In this document: piece by piece, positions 10,167 through 21,675 of the stretch | Position numbering within the stretch: position 1 is the first letter of the stretch | How the letters are laid out: every line of letters begins with the position of its first letter | The notes under the pieces: model-generated | Databases searched by the model: none | Told to the model about the DNA's origin: nothing | What the model saw: only the letters and a program-made list of their open reading frames with translations | Program-made: the position numbers and the translations under genes | NCBI GenBank assembly: GCA_963678675.1 | Contig: OY783192.1 | Location: 20,597,674-20,661,673 of the forward strand | Direction: 5' to 3' | Source of the DNA: Xiphydria camelus | Lineage: Eukaryota; Arthropoda; Insecta; Hymenoptera; Xiphydriidae | Length of the DNA: 64,000 nucleotides

Positions 10167-11083
10167 ATCAATAATCTCGGTCGAGATTATCGAATTAATA
10201 AAACCGTCCGACCGTCCGACCGACCCTCCAACCGAGAGTATCTATACAGGAATTGGAACGCCTTTGCGTTCAATAGTCAGTACGAGATTTTGTGGCATTT
10301 CATATTTTCGCCACTGGTCTGTTGGCGTCGCCACCGTCCGGCCTTCATACTCACGTATACTTCCCTTTATCGCGACGACCCGCGACCAGTCGGTATTTGT
10401 ACAAAGCCCAGCCGACCAAGCCCAGCCGACGGTAAATTTCAAGGTCCTTGTAACTGTGCGGTTCTGCTCGAGAAATCATGTACGTATGTACGAAGGCTCG
10501 CACACTGGAACGCGCTGTCCCTACAAGGCTTTAAAGAACGTTCCGTACTGCTTCGTACACCAATACAGTGAGCGTGTTGTAGGCATGTTCGTTTATCTCG
10601 GCGTAAAGCGAGCAGCGAGGACCCGTGTATCTTTATGTCTGCCCCCTCCACCCCTCAATTTTTACATCGAACTTTCTCAATAAATATATATATGGTTATA
10701 ACCAAAATTATGCTTAGTTACACCATATAAATCAATAATCTCAGTCGAGATTATCGAATTAATAAAATAATAAAGTTGCGCGGCAGAGTAACAACCGGCC
10801 GACCAAGAGTATCTATACCGTATGTCCCGGCCAGAACCCCACAATTGCAGGGACCTTAAAACTTACCATCGGCCGTGCTTGGTCGGTACTCGAGTCATTT
10901 TTACCGGTAATTGGAACAATTTTGCGTTCAATGGTCAATACGAGATTTTGTGGCATTTCATATTTTCGCCACTGATCTGCTGGCGTCGCCACCGTCCGGC
11001 CTTCCATTGATCGAGATTTTGTGGCATTTCATATTTTCGCCACTGGTCTGCTGGCGTCGCCACCATCCGGCTTTCCATTAATG
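10167..11083. repeat. Tandem ~562-bp dispersed repeat, about 1.5 monomers plus a 71-bp duplication
   Basis: The palindromic motif AATCTCGGTCGAGATTAT, followed by CGAATTAATAAAA, occurs at 10170 and again near 10732. After each, similar sequence follows (GAGAGTATCTATAC, then CGAGATTTTGTGGCATTTC, CTGGCGTCGCCACCGTCCGG), so two head-to-tail monomers are present. A further 71-bp tandem duplication occurs at 10941-11083. Other single copies, in opposite orientation, are at about 42065-42606, 52510-53091 and 56634-56968. No credible protein is encoded; the frames inside are not conserved in sense. Confidence 0.7.
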
Positions 11084-11723
11084 GAAATGTCAAACGATGG
11101 AATTCATTAGAGCAATGTGTAGCAAATCCACTGTATTACAGGATATTGTTCAATGTACATCTATTATACATGCGCAATGCAGGAAATGTTCATATAGTTT
11201 CTAAGAAAAAATATAAAATCAAAATCAAAATGAAAGTCAGTTGAGAACGAGGAAGTTATTACTGTAAAATGGCCGAAAAATGGAAAAAACATATACATAA
11301 TGTTTTTCCAACTCCTGAAATAAGTTTCATGTCGTCGGCTACATATGTTAACCTGCTAACTCACATGCAGTCAGATTTTCAGGAGCGAGAACAAAACTGT
11401 CTTGATCAATACAAAAGTTCTTATATGACAACGGATGTTAACACAATAGTTGTCAGTATTTGTCTAACCTTTTTTTAAATAAAATGTATGTAAATTATTT
11501 AGTCTAGTTTAGCCTTGAAGTTGCCGAGTATCAAAACATCTTAAAATCGTAAGATATGGAGTTAGCAGGTTAACACATTTAGCCGACGATATCACGCTTC
11601 AGTTCAATACACAACCGAACTCGGCAATAATAATAACTGACCACATTCTATCATTTAAAAAAATGTTTCATATTTATCTGGCAAAAGAGCACGAAAGAAA
11701 ATTAACGAAAAAAGAAATGAAAT
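11084..11723. other. Spacer with inverted GTTAACCTGCTAACTC pair
   Basis: TCGTCGGCTA..TGTTAACCTGCTAACTC at 11332-11365 is inverted at 11551-11583. The segment 11584-11723 (GAACTCGGCAATAATA to the C-tract) is a repeat that recurs inverted around 46821-46905 and 51394-51445. An open frame of 69 codons at 11269-11478 has no recognised family. Confidence 0.45.
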
Positions 11724-12257
11724 CCCCCCCCCCCCCCCCCCCCGCTCCCTTCAAAACATCGACGATGTATAATAGCACGAATTAATAAAATAGCTCCCTT
11801 TCTAAAGTAATCATGTAACAACTTACGAATCACCAAAGATAATGAAAAAATTATGATAAAAAAGTAATGAAATCATTACCGGCAAATTAATGAAAGCAAG
11901 TGTATTGTCAAGGTATGTTGCGTTAATGAGAGAAATAGTACATAATTCCATACAATGGTAAACTTTGCTACAAAGACTAAAAACAATATAGAAGAAAAAA
12001 AACCAAGTTCCACTGAAACTGAGAATATATCCACAGTTAACCATATTGTATGGAATTATGTACTATTTCTCTCATTAACGCAACATACCTTGACAACACA
12101 CTTGCTTTCATTAATTTGGCGGTAATGATTTCATTACTTTTTTATCATAATTTTTTCATTATCTTTGGTGATTCGTAAGTAGTTACACGATTACTTTGAA
12201 AAGGGAGCTATTTTATTAATTCGTGCTATCGTACATCGTCGATGTTTTGAGCGGGGG
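11724..12257. repeat. C/G-tract-ended foldback element, copy 1
   Basis: It starts with about 20 C, then a few bases and TTCAAAACATCGACGATGTA, and ends with the complement and GCGGGGG. Arms of roughly 230 bp are nearly perfect inverted copies (GAATTAATAAAATAGCTCCC, AATGAGAGAAATAGTACATA). The short centre includes CCACTGAAACTGAGAATATA. No coding. Further copies are at 46282-46820 and 56222-56633, with a half copy at about 38583-38983. Confidence 0.8.
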
Positions 12258-12498
12258 TTACATGTAACAGCAAATAATAAGAGCTTCCTGGGGCATGTAT
12301 CTTCTTACAATCAAAAAATATGTTTTCGTTTTGTTTACACCCTCTTGCTTACTATCAAAAGAAAAGTATTTTTTTTAGTTTTCCATAAAAATATTATTTA
12401 ATTAAGAAAAATTCTGTTCACGTAAGATTTAACTTTTCACGTTTCGTACAAATCGAAATCAAATAATATACATACATATGTAAGTAAATCGATATGTA

Positions 12499-12893
12499 CA
12501 GTATGTCCCGTGGATAACGCAAGTATTTGAATTTCCCTGACATTTGACTTTGGTAGTGCTTGGAACGGTGCTGTAGTTAGAGTTGGCTTCAGAAGAGTGC
12601 GTTGCGTTCTTACGAGCCGTGTTTCGAGAGCGAAAAGTGTAAAACGTCTGATTTCCCGGGAGCTGTCAATTCGGGAGATCGAAGCGTCTAACCCTGAAAT
12701 TAACTGAATTTGTAAATAATGGTAAATAATGTGTAGAAGTGATGAGAAATAATCGTACAGGTTTCGGAAACACGGCTCGTAAGAACGCAGCGCACTCTTC
12801 TGAGGCCAACTCTAACTACAGCACCGTTCCAAGCACTACCAAAGTCAAATGTGGGGGAAATTCAAATACTTGCGTTATCCACGGGACATACTG
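12499..12893. mobile_element. Intact TA-flanked foldback MITE (CAGTATGTCCCGTGG)
   Basis: Perfect termini CAGTATGTCCCGTGGATAAC and complement are flanked by TA on both sides (12497-12498, 12894-12895). It is 395 bp and largely self-complementary. It contains the ACACATTATTT site (as complement) that the LINE used in the copy at 3475-8882, so it serves as the empty-site reference. Tc1/mariner-type, non-autonomous. Confidence 0.85.
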
Positions 12894-13084
12894 TATTGTA
12901 CCAAAAAATTTAATAAATAATTTAATACTATAATACAAAATTAATTTTTATTTTTTTCTAGATCCCACAAAAAGAATCGTATACCACCATATATATGCAT
13001 ATATACATGTATCTAATTATACCTGATGCATCAGATATAATTAGATCCGAACAATTACGAAAAAATTCTGATATATACAGAAAG

Positions 13085-13241
13085 AAGATTACGGTTGGTA
13101 AGATTCTCATACTTGGTATAGCAATTTTGATGTATTGCATGCGCACTTTGAGTGTTAGTCATACGTATGAATGTAACACTCAAAGTGTCCAATACATGGA
13201 AATTGCTATACGAAGTATGAGAACAGGAATCGTAATCTTTT
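13085..13241. repeat. Palindromic element
   Basis: AAGATTACG..GG..AGATTCTCATACTT at the left is complementary to AAGTATGAGAACAGGAATCGTAATCTT at the right. The inner arms ACTTTGAGTGTTA and TAACACTCAAAGT surround a GTCATACGTATGAATG centre. A near-perfect hairpin of about 155 bp, non-coding. Confidence 0.75.
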
Positions 13242-13265
13242 CTCCATGTTGAACCATATATTATT

Positions 13266-13432
13266 ATATATAACTAATCAGATATAATCAGACCCGAAAA
13301 TTGGCGCGATCTAGTTATATATAACCATATATGATTATATATATAACAATATGATTATATATGATCATATATGGTTATATATGACTAGATCGTGCCAATT
13401 TTCGGATCTGATTATATTTGATTAGTTATATA
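13266..13432. repeat. AT-rich palindromic element
   Basis: ATAACTAATCAGATATAATC, then GACCCGAAAATTGGC.CGATCTAG at the left is complementary to CTAGATCG.GCCAATTTTCGG, then ATCTGATTATATTTGATTAG at the right, around a (TATA/GATTATATATA)-rich core. A small separate palindrome, ATCTAATTATA.CTGATGCATCAG, lies at 13010-13046. Confidence 0.7.
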
Positions 13433-13504
13433 TAATTTTATATGATTATATATAATCATTTTTTCCCGGGAGTCTAATTTTTGCTCATGATTTATGTCAT
13501 GAAC

Positions 13505-15595
13505 AATATACGATTTGTCACAATTTCGTCTAGCACATTTGGCAATTGTCTTTCAATCTGCCGGCCACAGTGCCTTGCCAACTCTTTTAAATAATGTAAA
13601 GATTGATGAGTGCATAGGGTCACACTCCATTTCGTTATGTCCAACTACCAGAAAGATAAGGTCCATAGTTTCCAAGTGTGTGATTTCTTTGATAGCGGTC
13701 AAGAACATGCTAGCTACGAATTTGTTTAAATTTTGCCCTCCACATTTATCACTGAAACATTGAACCTGATTCACTGCATCGGATAAGGACTTGAAGTAGC
13801 TGTAAAGGCAACTTGCAATTTCACAACTGCCATTCGGTGTAACAAGCACTTGTTGTAGGTCGAAATTGCAACTGATGATTTTTCCGTTAGAATCTTCAGC
13901 CGACTGCTTGCTTGCTCTGTTTTCTTCATGAGCTCTATCTTTTGCTACTATGTGAGCTAGGTATTCAGTCTCCATTGCAATTTTGTCACTTGAAGGGCAA
14001 TTTTAAGCCATGCAAATACGACACTGATCATTCCGTGGTCGGTAAAAACCCAGATTGTATTCCTCAGAGAACACTTGCCTATAAATAGCCGAGCTAGCTA
14101 CTGGTTGATTGTTTTCCGTACATTCTTTTTTATACAATGAGTGTGTGTGTGTGCATTATAGTTATGTTAAGGTCGGGACCCAAAAATTTCCTTTCGGTTG
14201 TTGCACGGCAATAATGCGAATACATTACAGGGAATTTCTCAATATCTGCACCCGAGGATAAAAGTGTATTAAGTCCAAAATAACAGTTCTTGGGAAAAGT
14301 GTTTTACTAATTCTAATATTGTTTTATCCCGGCAGATGGTATGACTTGATACAGTTATGTAGCGGAGCAGTAGCGCCACCTCTCGTAGCCAGCGGACAGC
14401 GTGCCTGGACAAGGAGACGCTCGCACGTAGCGAGTCGAGGAGAGTCTTTCGCTCTCACTTGCCTGCAGTCCATCGTCCAGTGTAGACGCTCCGAAGTAAC
14501 TCGAGTGGTCGAATGTATAGTGTGAAATAAAGAAATAATTTATCGGTACAACAACGTGTAACCGCGAACAATCCTTCCTTCGCGTTACATCGCTGATTTG
14601 TGGGATCCCGCGCAATCGAGTAGACGTTTCAGCCAATTGGCGTCTCTGTTTCCACGCGTGCGCGCAGGCTCCACAGTTATAATTATTCTATTTCCTTTGG
14701 TATCATAGGTGGCACTTAAAACGGTTTTGCATACTAACGTGGACTTAATACTTAGCGTAATGCTGCAAAAATCCCGTTTTCGTAAAAAGTGGACTTGATA
14801 CACTTTTATCCTGGGGTACAGATATGCTTTCTCACATTTACCAATGATTCAGTAGGTACGACCGTCTTTGCGTGTTTGCCTCATTTGTCTTCAAGACTCG
14901 TATTTTCGTTTGTTCTCTTTTGCATGGCAATGTCCATAATCCCTTTTTTAATTCCCACAGTGTTGATAAACATTGGTTTGCATACCTGAATTTTGTCATT
15001 GTTTTTTGGTAAAAAGAAAATGATGCTGCATTGACGGTTGGATTCCTCCTTTGTGTGCCATTTTTTCCTCATTTTTTCAGCGTGAACATTAATAAAATCG
15101 CATTTTCTTTCATACGAAAAAATTTAGTTGATAATATCTTTGAAAAATCTGTAGTCTTTCATCATGGGGGAATTTTGCATTTTGCTTTTGCTATTTTCGT
15201 CTGCAAGTAGCTGGATACGGATCTTTCATAGTAATTCCTGGGTTACCCCTTGAAGAGGCATAGGATTCACTATACTGTCTTCTTTTCTTTGCAATATTTC
15301 GTTTCCATTCTTCCACTTTCCTTTTCTTCTTTCTTGATTTAGCTGACTTTACCGGGAACTCCTCCATGCCTTCCAGTTCAGTATTAGCGTTGCCTTGAAA
15401 AGCAGAATTTTCGGGAGCAGCATCACTATCAGAAGAATCATCCGAATGTGGACTATATTCCGAGTGATCGGGAAAATAAGGCTCCATGTCCGAATCCAAA
15501 TCTTCAAAAAATGGATCAGCAGTACTCGTTCTTGGACCGGCCTCAGCTACCAAAGGTCCACTTTCGCTCTCAGTTGTATCATTCTGACCTAACAA
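13505..15595 (-). pseudogene. Decayed transposon-type gene with DUF7869-like domain
   Basis: Minus strand. The N-terminal part (15595-15191) is acidic and Ser-rich, then basic: KKRKVEEWKRNIAKKRRQYS followed by SYASSRG. A middle fragment (15072-14881) has VCKPMFINTVGI. The C-terminal part (13975-13553) has CNFDLQQVLVTPNGS, NEIASCLYSYF, CFSDKCGGQNLNKF and VGHNEMECDPMHSSI. This order (basic K.R.KG.SY..S.G, VC...F..T.GI, FDL.Q.L, SD.CGGQN.N, GH..MECD..HS) matches a large arthropod protein family, which I recall as DUF7869; the spaced Asp/Glu/His residues suggest an RNase H-like fold. A TGA at 13553 replaces the expected Trp, and in-frame similarity continues beyond it (AKCARRNCDKSY) to about 13505. 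The stretch 13976-14880 is frameshifted or interrupted. Confidence 0.6.
14350..14586. other. Possible solo LTR or promoter-like insert inside the decayed gene
   Basis: A GC-richer segment beginning TGTAGCGGAGCAGTAGCGCC, with AATAAAG near 14527 and ending GCGTTACA, interrupts the minus-strand gene. TG...CA ends and an AATAAA fit a solo LTR, but no target duplication is visible, so this is tentative. Confidence 0.25.
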
Positions 15596-15599
15596 AGAA

Positions 15600-16019
15600 G
15601 TTATCAGTTACTTTCAAGGACCCATTAACTGGAAATACCGACACATTCCGCATTAACAAACATAACAAAAACACGTACTCTTAACTACTTCCTTTCCTAA
15701 CACAGTTTCTTACACATCTAGATTGGTCTCTTCATGTACAGCTTCACTAGACTGCAAGGGTTTCTTACTCTTATTCTCTAAAATTAAAGCAAAATACTGA
15801 ATACCATAATTATTTAAGTTAAAATTAGAAAACCTAACCTATAAGTGTAACTACTCCTAAACCTGAGATTACAATAGCCACACTCTCTCTCTGACTTACC
15901 TTCTGCTTTTGCTGCTACATAATATTTGTCGCATTTTCATTACTCTTGAAGACATTTTTAACTTGTTTTGCCTAAAAATGGCACGAAACTTGATGGTCCA
16001 AGTGTTTTAACAAGGCCAG
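15600..16019. other. Spacer without recognised features
   Basis: AT-rich, with no coding frame or repeat recognised, between the decayed gene and the inverted repeat of the DDE/SWIM transposon. Confidence 0.35.
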
Positions 16020-16476
16020 AAAGGGCCTAGCGGAATAAGCATGTGAAATCTGCCCCCACGTGTATCAGCACCAAATTTATATGATCGATAGGCATCTATG
16101 AGAAACTAAATCTCCTAAATTTTTAGACCCCTAATCGCTATAGAGGGGGAGTTATGAGGGGGGGAAGTAAAATCGAAAAACAGCTTTTTCTCCGGAACGG
16201 CTCGACCGATTTTAATGAAAAATATATATGTTACTCTTCCTGAAGAGTCAATTCCAAAAAAAAATATCTTGAATTTTTTTGTTTTTGAAAATTCGCCCGA
16301 AAAAAATGTATGAAGTTTTTAAACAATTTTTTTATGTTATAATTAATCAGAACCACTCCAATTCTTTTCTTATTTTTTCTTTGGAATGTCCTTAATAACA
16401 TATAATTTTTCCAATTTCATCGGAAGTGTACCCCACTGAAAAAATATTAACAAATGTACACGGCTCATCACCTACC

Positions 16477-16479
<3 letters not shown>

Positions 16480-16532
<53 letters not shown>
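16480..16532. repeat. (TA)n microsatellite in left inverted repeat
   Basis: About 26 uninterrupted TA units. The matching place in the right inverted repeat (near 18950-18962) has only about six units. Confidence 0.95.
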
Positions 16533-16535
<3 letters not shown>

Positions 16536-16934
16536 ATACACTGTACACTCACTACGAAGGAATTTTTCCACTTTTATGATAATTCGGCACATGATAATTG
16601 TTAATTTTTTGGAACAGTCTTTCAATGCTATTATTTATTTATCTATTATTATTTCAATGCTTCCTTTACTATGAACGAGCTCGCATCTCACGATACGGAG
16701 TGCTTCATTTCTGTAAGTCTTCTGGCCTCTCACTTATAAATAGGTACTTACATATAGTTAAAAATACTCGATGAAAAAACAATTTTAATCCTCGTCACTG
16801 TTTTCATCTACTACTGGAACGATTCCATTTTTCATGAACATTTTACTCAGTATTTCATCTGGTCGAATAATTTTTGATAAGTATCTTGCATTTGATAAAT
16901 AATAAAGCGTATCATCGTCTGATGGATCAGTATT

Positions 16935-18703
16935 CGAAGTAACGCTTAAAACAAATGAAACTGAGGAGTACGTTGAAATTCCGATTGAAAGAACGGTTGC
17001 TACTCATAAATATTGTTGTTTATGTTTTTCCACAAACAATATCACTGTAGTTCCTGACGAAGCACGAATGCAATGTTACAGGAAGAAAAACATTTTTATT
17101 CCAGTTGTGGGAATAGATGTTGTAGATCTAAACAACTTAAAAGTGCATTGTAATACTTCTAAGCTCAGTGTCTCAGACTTAGCTAAGATAATGGAAACTT
17201 TTTCCTTGAAATGTGATTCAACGTTGTATGATAAACTTGGTGATTCAAGTATTTCAGAAGAGCAAATTCAAGTATTTACAGGACTATCTTGAGACAATCT
17301 TACTGAACTGAGAGACATGATGGTTTCCATGCGAAATAGGGAGTCGCGGTCTATAATGCAAGCCCTCATTGTATTTCTTTTCAAACTCCGAACCGGAAAT
17401 TCCAACAAGATGTTAGCTTCTATATTAGGTATAGAACATGAACAGACGATTTCTGATTACTGTGCTAGCGCAGTTACATCATTTGAAAATGATATCTTAC
17501 CAACTCGTTTCGGCATTAAAAGTATTAGCAGAGCCGACCTTTTGAAAAACCATACAACAAAAATCGCTAAAAAGTTGTTCAACGCAGACTCCTTATTTTT
17601 AATTTGTGATGGTACCTATGCACGACACCAAAAAAGTACAAATAATGAGTATCAAAGAAAATCTTTCTCTAGCCAAAAGAAAGTTCCTCTTTGCAAGCCT
17701 TTTACGATTTGTACTACTAATGGATACATAGTAGATATGCTCGGACCTTATCCTGCCAATGAAAATGATGCAAAAATTCTAGAATCTATCATTCAAGACG
17801 AGAATGGTTTATGTGCATTACTAGAAAAGAAAGATATGTTTGTACTCGATCGCGGTTTTCGAGATATAAAACAATATCTCGAAGATAAACATTTTGGAGT
17901 ATTGATGCCTGTTTTGAAAGGGAAGCGCAAACAATTAACGACTCAAGAAACTAACCAATCTCGTTTTGTGACTAAAATTCGCTGGGTGGTTGAATCTGTT
18001 CACGACATTCTCAAACAAAAATATCGTCTTCTAGATCACCAAATCGACAACAAACTGATACCTAAAGTTGGAGTTTATTTTAGAATTGCCTCATTTTTGA
18101 ATAACTCGTACGGCAAAAGGCTACAGTCTGATGTAGAATACACGGATGAAATTTTAGAAAGAATGCACAGTCAGAATGGCACGGAAAATGATCTAGCTAC
18201 CGAGGCAGAGACGAAAGGTTGGATCCGGCGAAAGGTTCTTTTCAAAACTCTCTCTTCTGACGAAATCCTTGACTTTCCAGAAATGACCAAAAAGGAATTG
18301 AAGACTCTTTTTACTGGATCATAGGTACCAACTTTCCCAAGTTGTATCGTATTTAGCCGAAATGATAGATCAAGATGGAAAAGTTGTTTTCGAATATGTG
18401 ATGGCTGAACCAAATGTGCTCAAATTCAAAGTACCATCTCGACACATTTTTCGAACATCATATAGATGCTTCATGAGGTACAAACCTAACAGTATCGGGA
18501 TTTCTGGCATAATAAACTATGCATGTGAATGTGCTAATGGCAGAAGAACAGTTGGCTGCTGTTCTCACATTGCTGCTATTGTGTATTATTTATCAAATGC
18601 AAGATACTTATCAAACATTATTCGACCAGCTGAAGTACTAAGTAAAATGTTCATGAAAAATGGAATCGTTCCAGTAGTAGATGAAAACAGTGACGAGGAT
18701 TAA
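16935..18703 (+). pseudogene. DDE_Tnp_4-like transposase with SWIM zinc finger, copy 1
   Basis: This would be the transposase that cuts and joins element ends. The N-terminal part (from about 16935) has HKYCCLCFSTNN and EARMQCY..KNIFIP, a Cys-rich domain; its expected GNRCC motif is out of frame at 17112. A TGA at 17290 sits where a relative has Trp or a similar residue. 17317-18324 carries the DDE fold: LIFVFLFKLRTG-like start, then LFLICDGTYAR (first Asp), FVLDRGFRD (second Asp) and KIRWVVESVH (Glu). A TAG at 18322 with a frameshift precedes 18362-18703, which has CECANGRRTVGCCSHIAAI, a C-x-C-x(n)-C-x-H SWIM zinc finger. Three breaks make it inactive, though codons are otherwise well kept. 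SWIM lies close to the start of the right inverted repeat. Confidence 0.82.
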
Positions 18704-19421
18704 AATTGTTTTTTCATCGAGTATTTTTAACTATATGTAAGTATTTATAAGTGAGAGGCCAGAAGACTTATAGAAATGAAGCACCCCGTATCGTGAGATG
18801 CGAGCTTGTTCATAGTAAAGGAAGCATTGAAATAATAATAGATAAATAAATAATAGCATTGAAAGACTGTTCCAAAAAATTAACAATTATCATATGCCGA
18901 ATTATCATAAAATTGGAAAAATTCCTTTGTAGTGAGTGTACAGTGTATATCATATATATATAGAAGGTAGGTGATGAGCCGTGTACATTTGTTAATATTT
19001 TTCAGTGGGGTACACTTGCGATGAAATTGGAAAAATTATATGTTATTAAGTACATTCCAAAGAAAAAAATAAGAAAAGAATTGGAGTTGTTCCGATTAAT
19101 TATAACATAAAAAAAGTTGTTTAAAAATTTCATAAATTTTTTTTCGGGCGAATTTTCAAACAAAAAATTCAAGATATTTTTTTTTGGAATTGACTCTTCA
19201 GGAAGAGTAACATATATATTTTTCATTAAAATCGGTCGAGCCGTTCCGGAGAAAAAGCTGTTTTTCGATTTTACTTCCCCCCCTCATAACTCCCCCTCTA
19301 TAGCGATTAGGGGTCTAAAAATTTAGGAGATTTAGTTTCTCATAGATGCCTATCGATCATATAAATTTGGTGCTGATACACGTGGGGGCAGATTTCACAT
19401 GCTTATTCCGCTAGGCCCTTT

Positions 19422-20648
19422 GTAAATAGATGTTTAACTAGGAACATCAGTACTCTACGGGGTGAGGCGAGAGGAGGGAAAGAACAAAGCTTCCGACGCG
19501 TTTTGCCAATATCAGATAATGAAATTTTAATTCATTCAAAAACTATAAATACGTTATTAATGTCACAAAATGTGGCTTATCATTGCACTATTATTGATTT
19601 GAAAAATCAATATAATATTTATTTAAATTTATTACTGTTAAATTTTACATTATTTATTCGAGTACGAAAATGAGAAAAATGTGGCAACACCTCAGTTTTT
19701 AACCACGAAGTTGGTACGAGGTTTGTCGGTAAAAACGGTCACTTGCCGACAGAATTCTACGTGTGACAGCTACGTACATAATTTTATATTAATAACTTCA
19801 AAGCTATGTATATGTTTACGTGGGTTCTATCAGTAGCCAAATATTGCTTGCAAAATGTATAATATCACGGCACAATGTTATCGTTGGAAAGGAAATTACT
19901 CACCATAATTCACAAATTCACGATTTCGAGATTAGACGCTTCGATCTCCCGAATTGACACCAACTCTAACTGCCGACTCGACTTCTACCGGTATAAATGA
20001 GAGTACCGACCAAGCCCGGCCGATCATAAATTTCAAGGTCCCTGCAATTATGCGGTGCTGCGCGGGTCATGCTGCATTAGTCTCGGGTTTGAATCCTAGC
20101 GCACCGTCTGACCTCTCCTCTGACGTCACGCGCTATTGCCACGTTTTCCCCTATTCGTTCTAAAATTCCGTTTTCTTGAAATGACGTAAAAACTACTAAG
20201 TGAAATTGGATTAAACTGTGCAGGATAGAAGTTTATAACTACATGCAAAATAAAACGTTTTCTTTTTACCATTTCTTCCATTTTAAGAGCCAATATTATG
20301 ACTATCAAATCATCGGTCCATAAGGCTTGTGACGTGGAGAATCGCTCCGCGTCACAAAAAGGGTGCAATCGGCCCCTTCGGACTAAGGGGCCGTCCATAA
20401 GGGGCCGTTCATAACCGGAGCACCACACCTCCTCGCACCACACCTCCTCGCACCACACATCGCACCGCACATAGCCTCGCCTCGAGCTTCGCCCATAGCA
20501 TGGAGCCGTGCTCATAGTGACGCCTCGCATCTAGCCTAGCTATTCAGTCATACTAAAGTCATTCTAACAGGAACTATAACCCACTTGTCTCTAACAAATT
20601 ACAGAATCATCGTTCGGTTTAGAGTAAATGACAGCAAAGCTACATAGG
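19422..20648. other. Non-coding stretch with short tandem and shared repeat pieces
   Basis: 19936-20080 shares GCTTCGATCTCCCGAATTGA, then CCGACTCGACTTCTACCGG and the CCAAGCC.GGCCGA..(G)TAAATTTCAAGGTCC module with 27600-27760 and with the ~562-bp repeat. At 20420-20460 a 15-bp unit, CACCACACCTCCTCG, is repeated. A box-B-like GGTTTGAATCC occurs at 20086 without a convincing box A. No gene. Confidence 0.4.
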
Positions 20649-21058
20649 TATACCGGGTGTTCTCAAACCTCTGACCCAGAGGAAAACCCTATGTTCATTA
20701 AAAAATTACGGACACAATGCAATTGATTTTATTGAAATCCGTTAAGAACTTGAGAAATTAATTATTAAAAAGTAATTAATATTTTGAATTTATTCGGCAT
20801 TGATGACGTCATATCAAGGCTCATGAAGATAATGTTTATAATAACGATAGCAAATGCGATTATCTTAATTGATATATTGATTAATTGATATATGACATCA
20901 TCAATTCCGAATAAATTCAAAACATTGATTACTGTTAATTAATTAATTTCTCCGTAAATTCTTAACGGATTTCAATAAAATCAATTGCATTATGTCCGTA
21001 ATTTTTTAATACACATAGGGTTTTCCTCTGGGTCAGAGGTTTGAAAACATCCTGTATA
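20649..21058. repeat. ~410-bp palindromic MITE (TATACCGGGTGTTCTCAAAC)
   Basis: Inverted termini of about 165 bp: TCAAACCTCTGACCCAGAGG, then AAAACCCTATG, inverted at the right near 21013-21045. The TATA at each end is compatible with a TA target duplication. The centre includes GATGACGTCATATC and ATTGATATATGACATCATCA. Non-coding. Confidence 0.8.
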
Positions 21059-21675
21059 TATTAAACTGTATTAAGCCATTGTATACCTTGAAATGTTTTA
21101 ATCCTTTTTCTTTAATTTTTTAACCTTCCAACGGAAGATGAGATTTCACCTCCGTGAACTGTCTCTCATTCAGAAGTCAACACTGTTACATGCAGGTAAT
21201 CATAGTAAATTAAAAATAAATTATCAATTTTAGGGATATATATGAAGTAAATAGAATAATGTTTAATTGCAATCACTGAAATGAATGACCTACTATCGAA
21301 ATAAGCAAAATCTAGTCGATATCAGGCACTTATATTTCTATACTTAAGACTATGATTTATTACCGTGAAGGAGCAGCGAAAGTACAATTTATTACCCGAC
21401 TACCGGGAGAGGTTCCATCACTTAACAACCGAGAAAAAATAAAAACAGCGGGTCAAACGGGCATGGTGTAAACAGAACACCCAGTCTAGCGAGAGCGACA
21501 GGCGCCGGGTACCTGGAGTCGCAAAGCCCTCGACCGCGTGCTCAAATTTCAGAAGCCTCGCGGGAGGGCAGGGAAACTCTCAGCCTTTCGCTCTCCTCGG
21601 ACAAAGTGCAGACCCATAATAGATTTCAACAGAAATCCAACACAAGTCAGATATAAGATACCACTTCCTTCGTGA

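Larger units (their letters stand above)
16020..19421 (+). mobile_element. DDE/SWIM DNA transposon, copy 1, with very long terminal inverted repeats
   Basis: The termini AAAGGGCCTAGCGGAATAAG and complement define 16020-19421 (3402 bp). The inverted repeats run 16020-16908 and 18585-19421. They are unusually long and include the 3' coding end of the transposase on the right and an inverted copy of it on the left. The left arm carries (TA)26 at 16480-16532, against about six repeats on the right. No target duplication is evident. The transposase is DDE_Tnp_4-like with an N-terminal Cys cluster and C-terminal SWIM finger, which would fit ISL2EU, Kolobok or Harbinger relatives. Confidence 0.85.

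Noticed and set aside
20080..20130. Box-B-like GGTTTGAATCC as a tRNA gene
   Set aside because: No box A at the right distance and no cloverleaf pairing.
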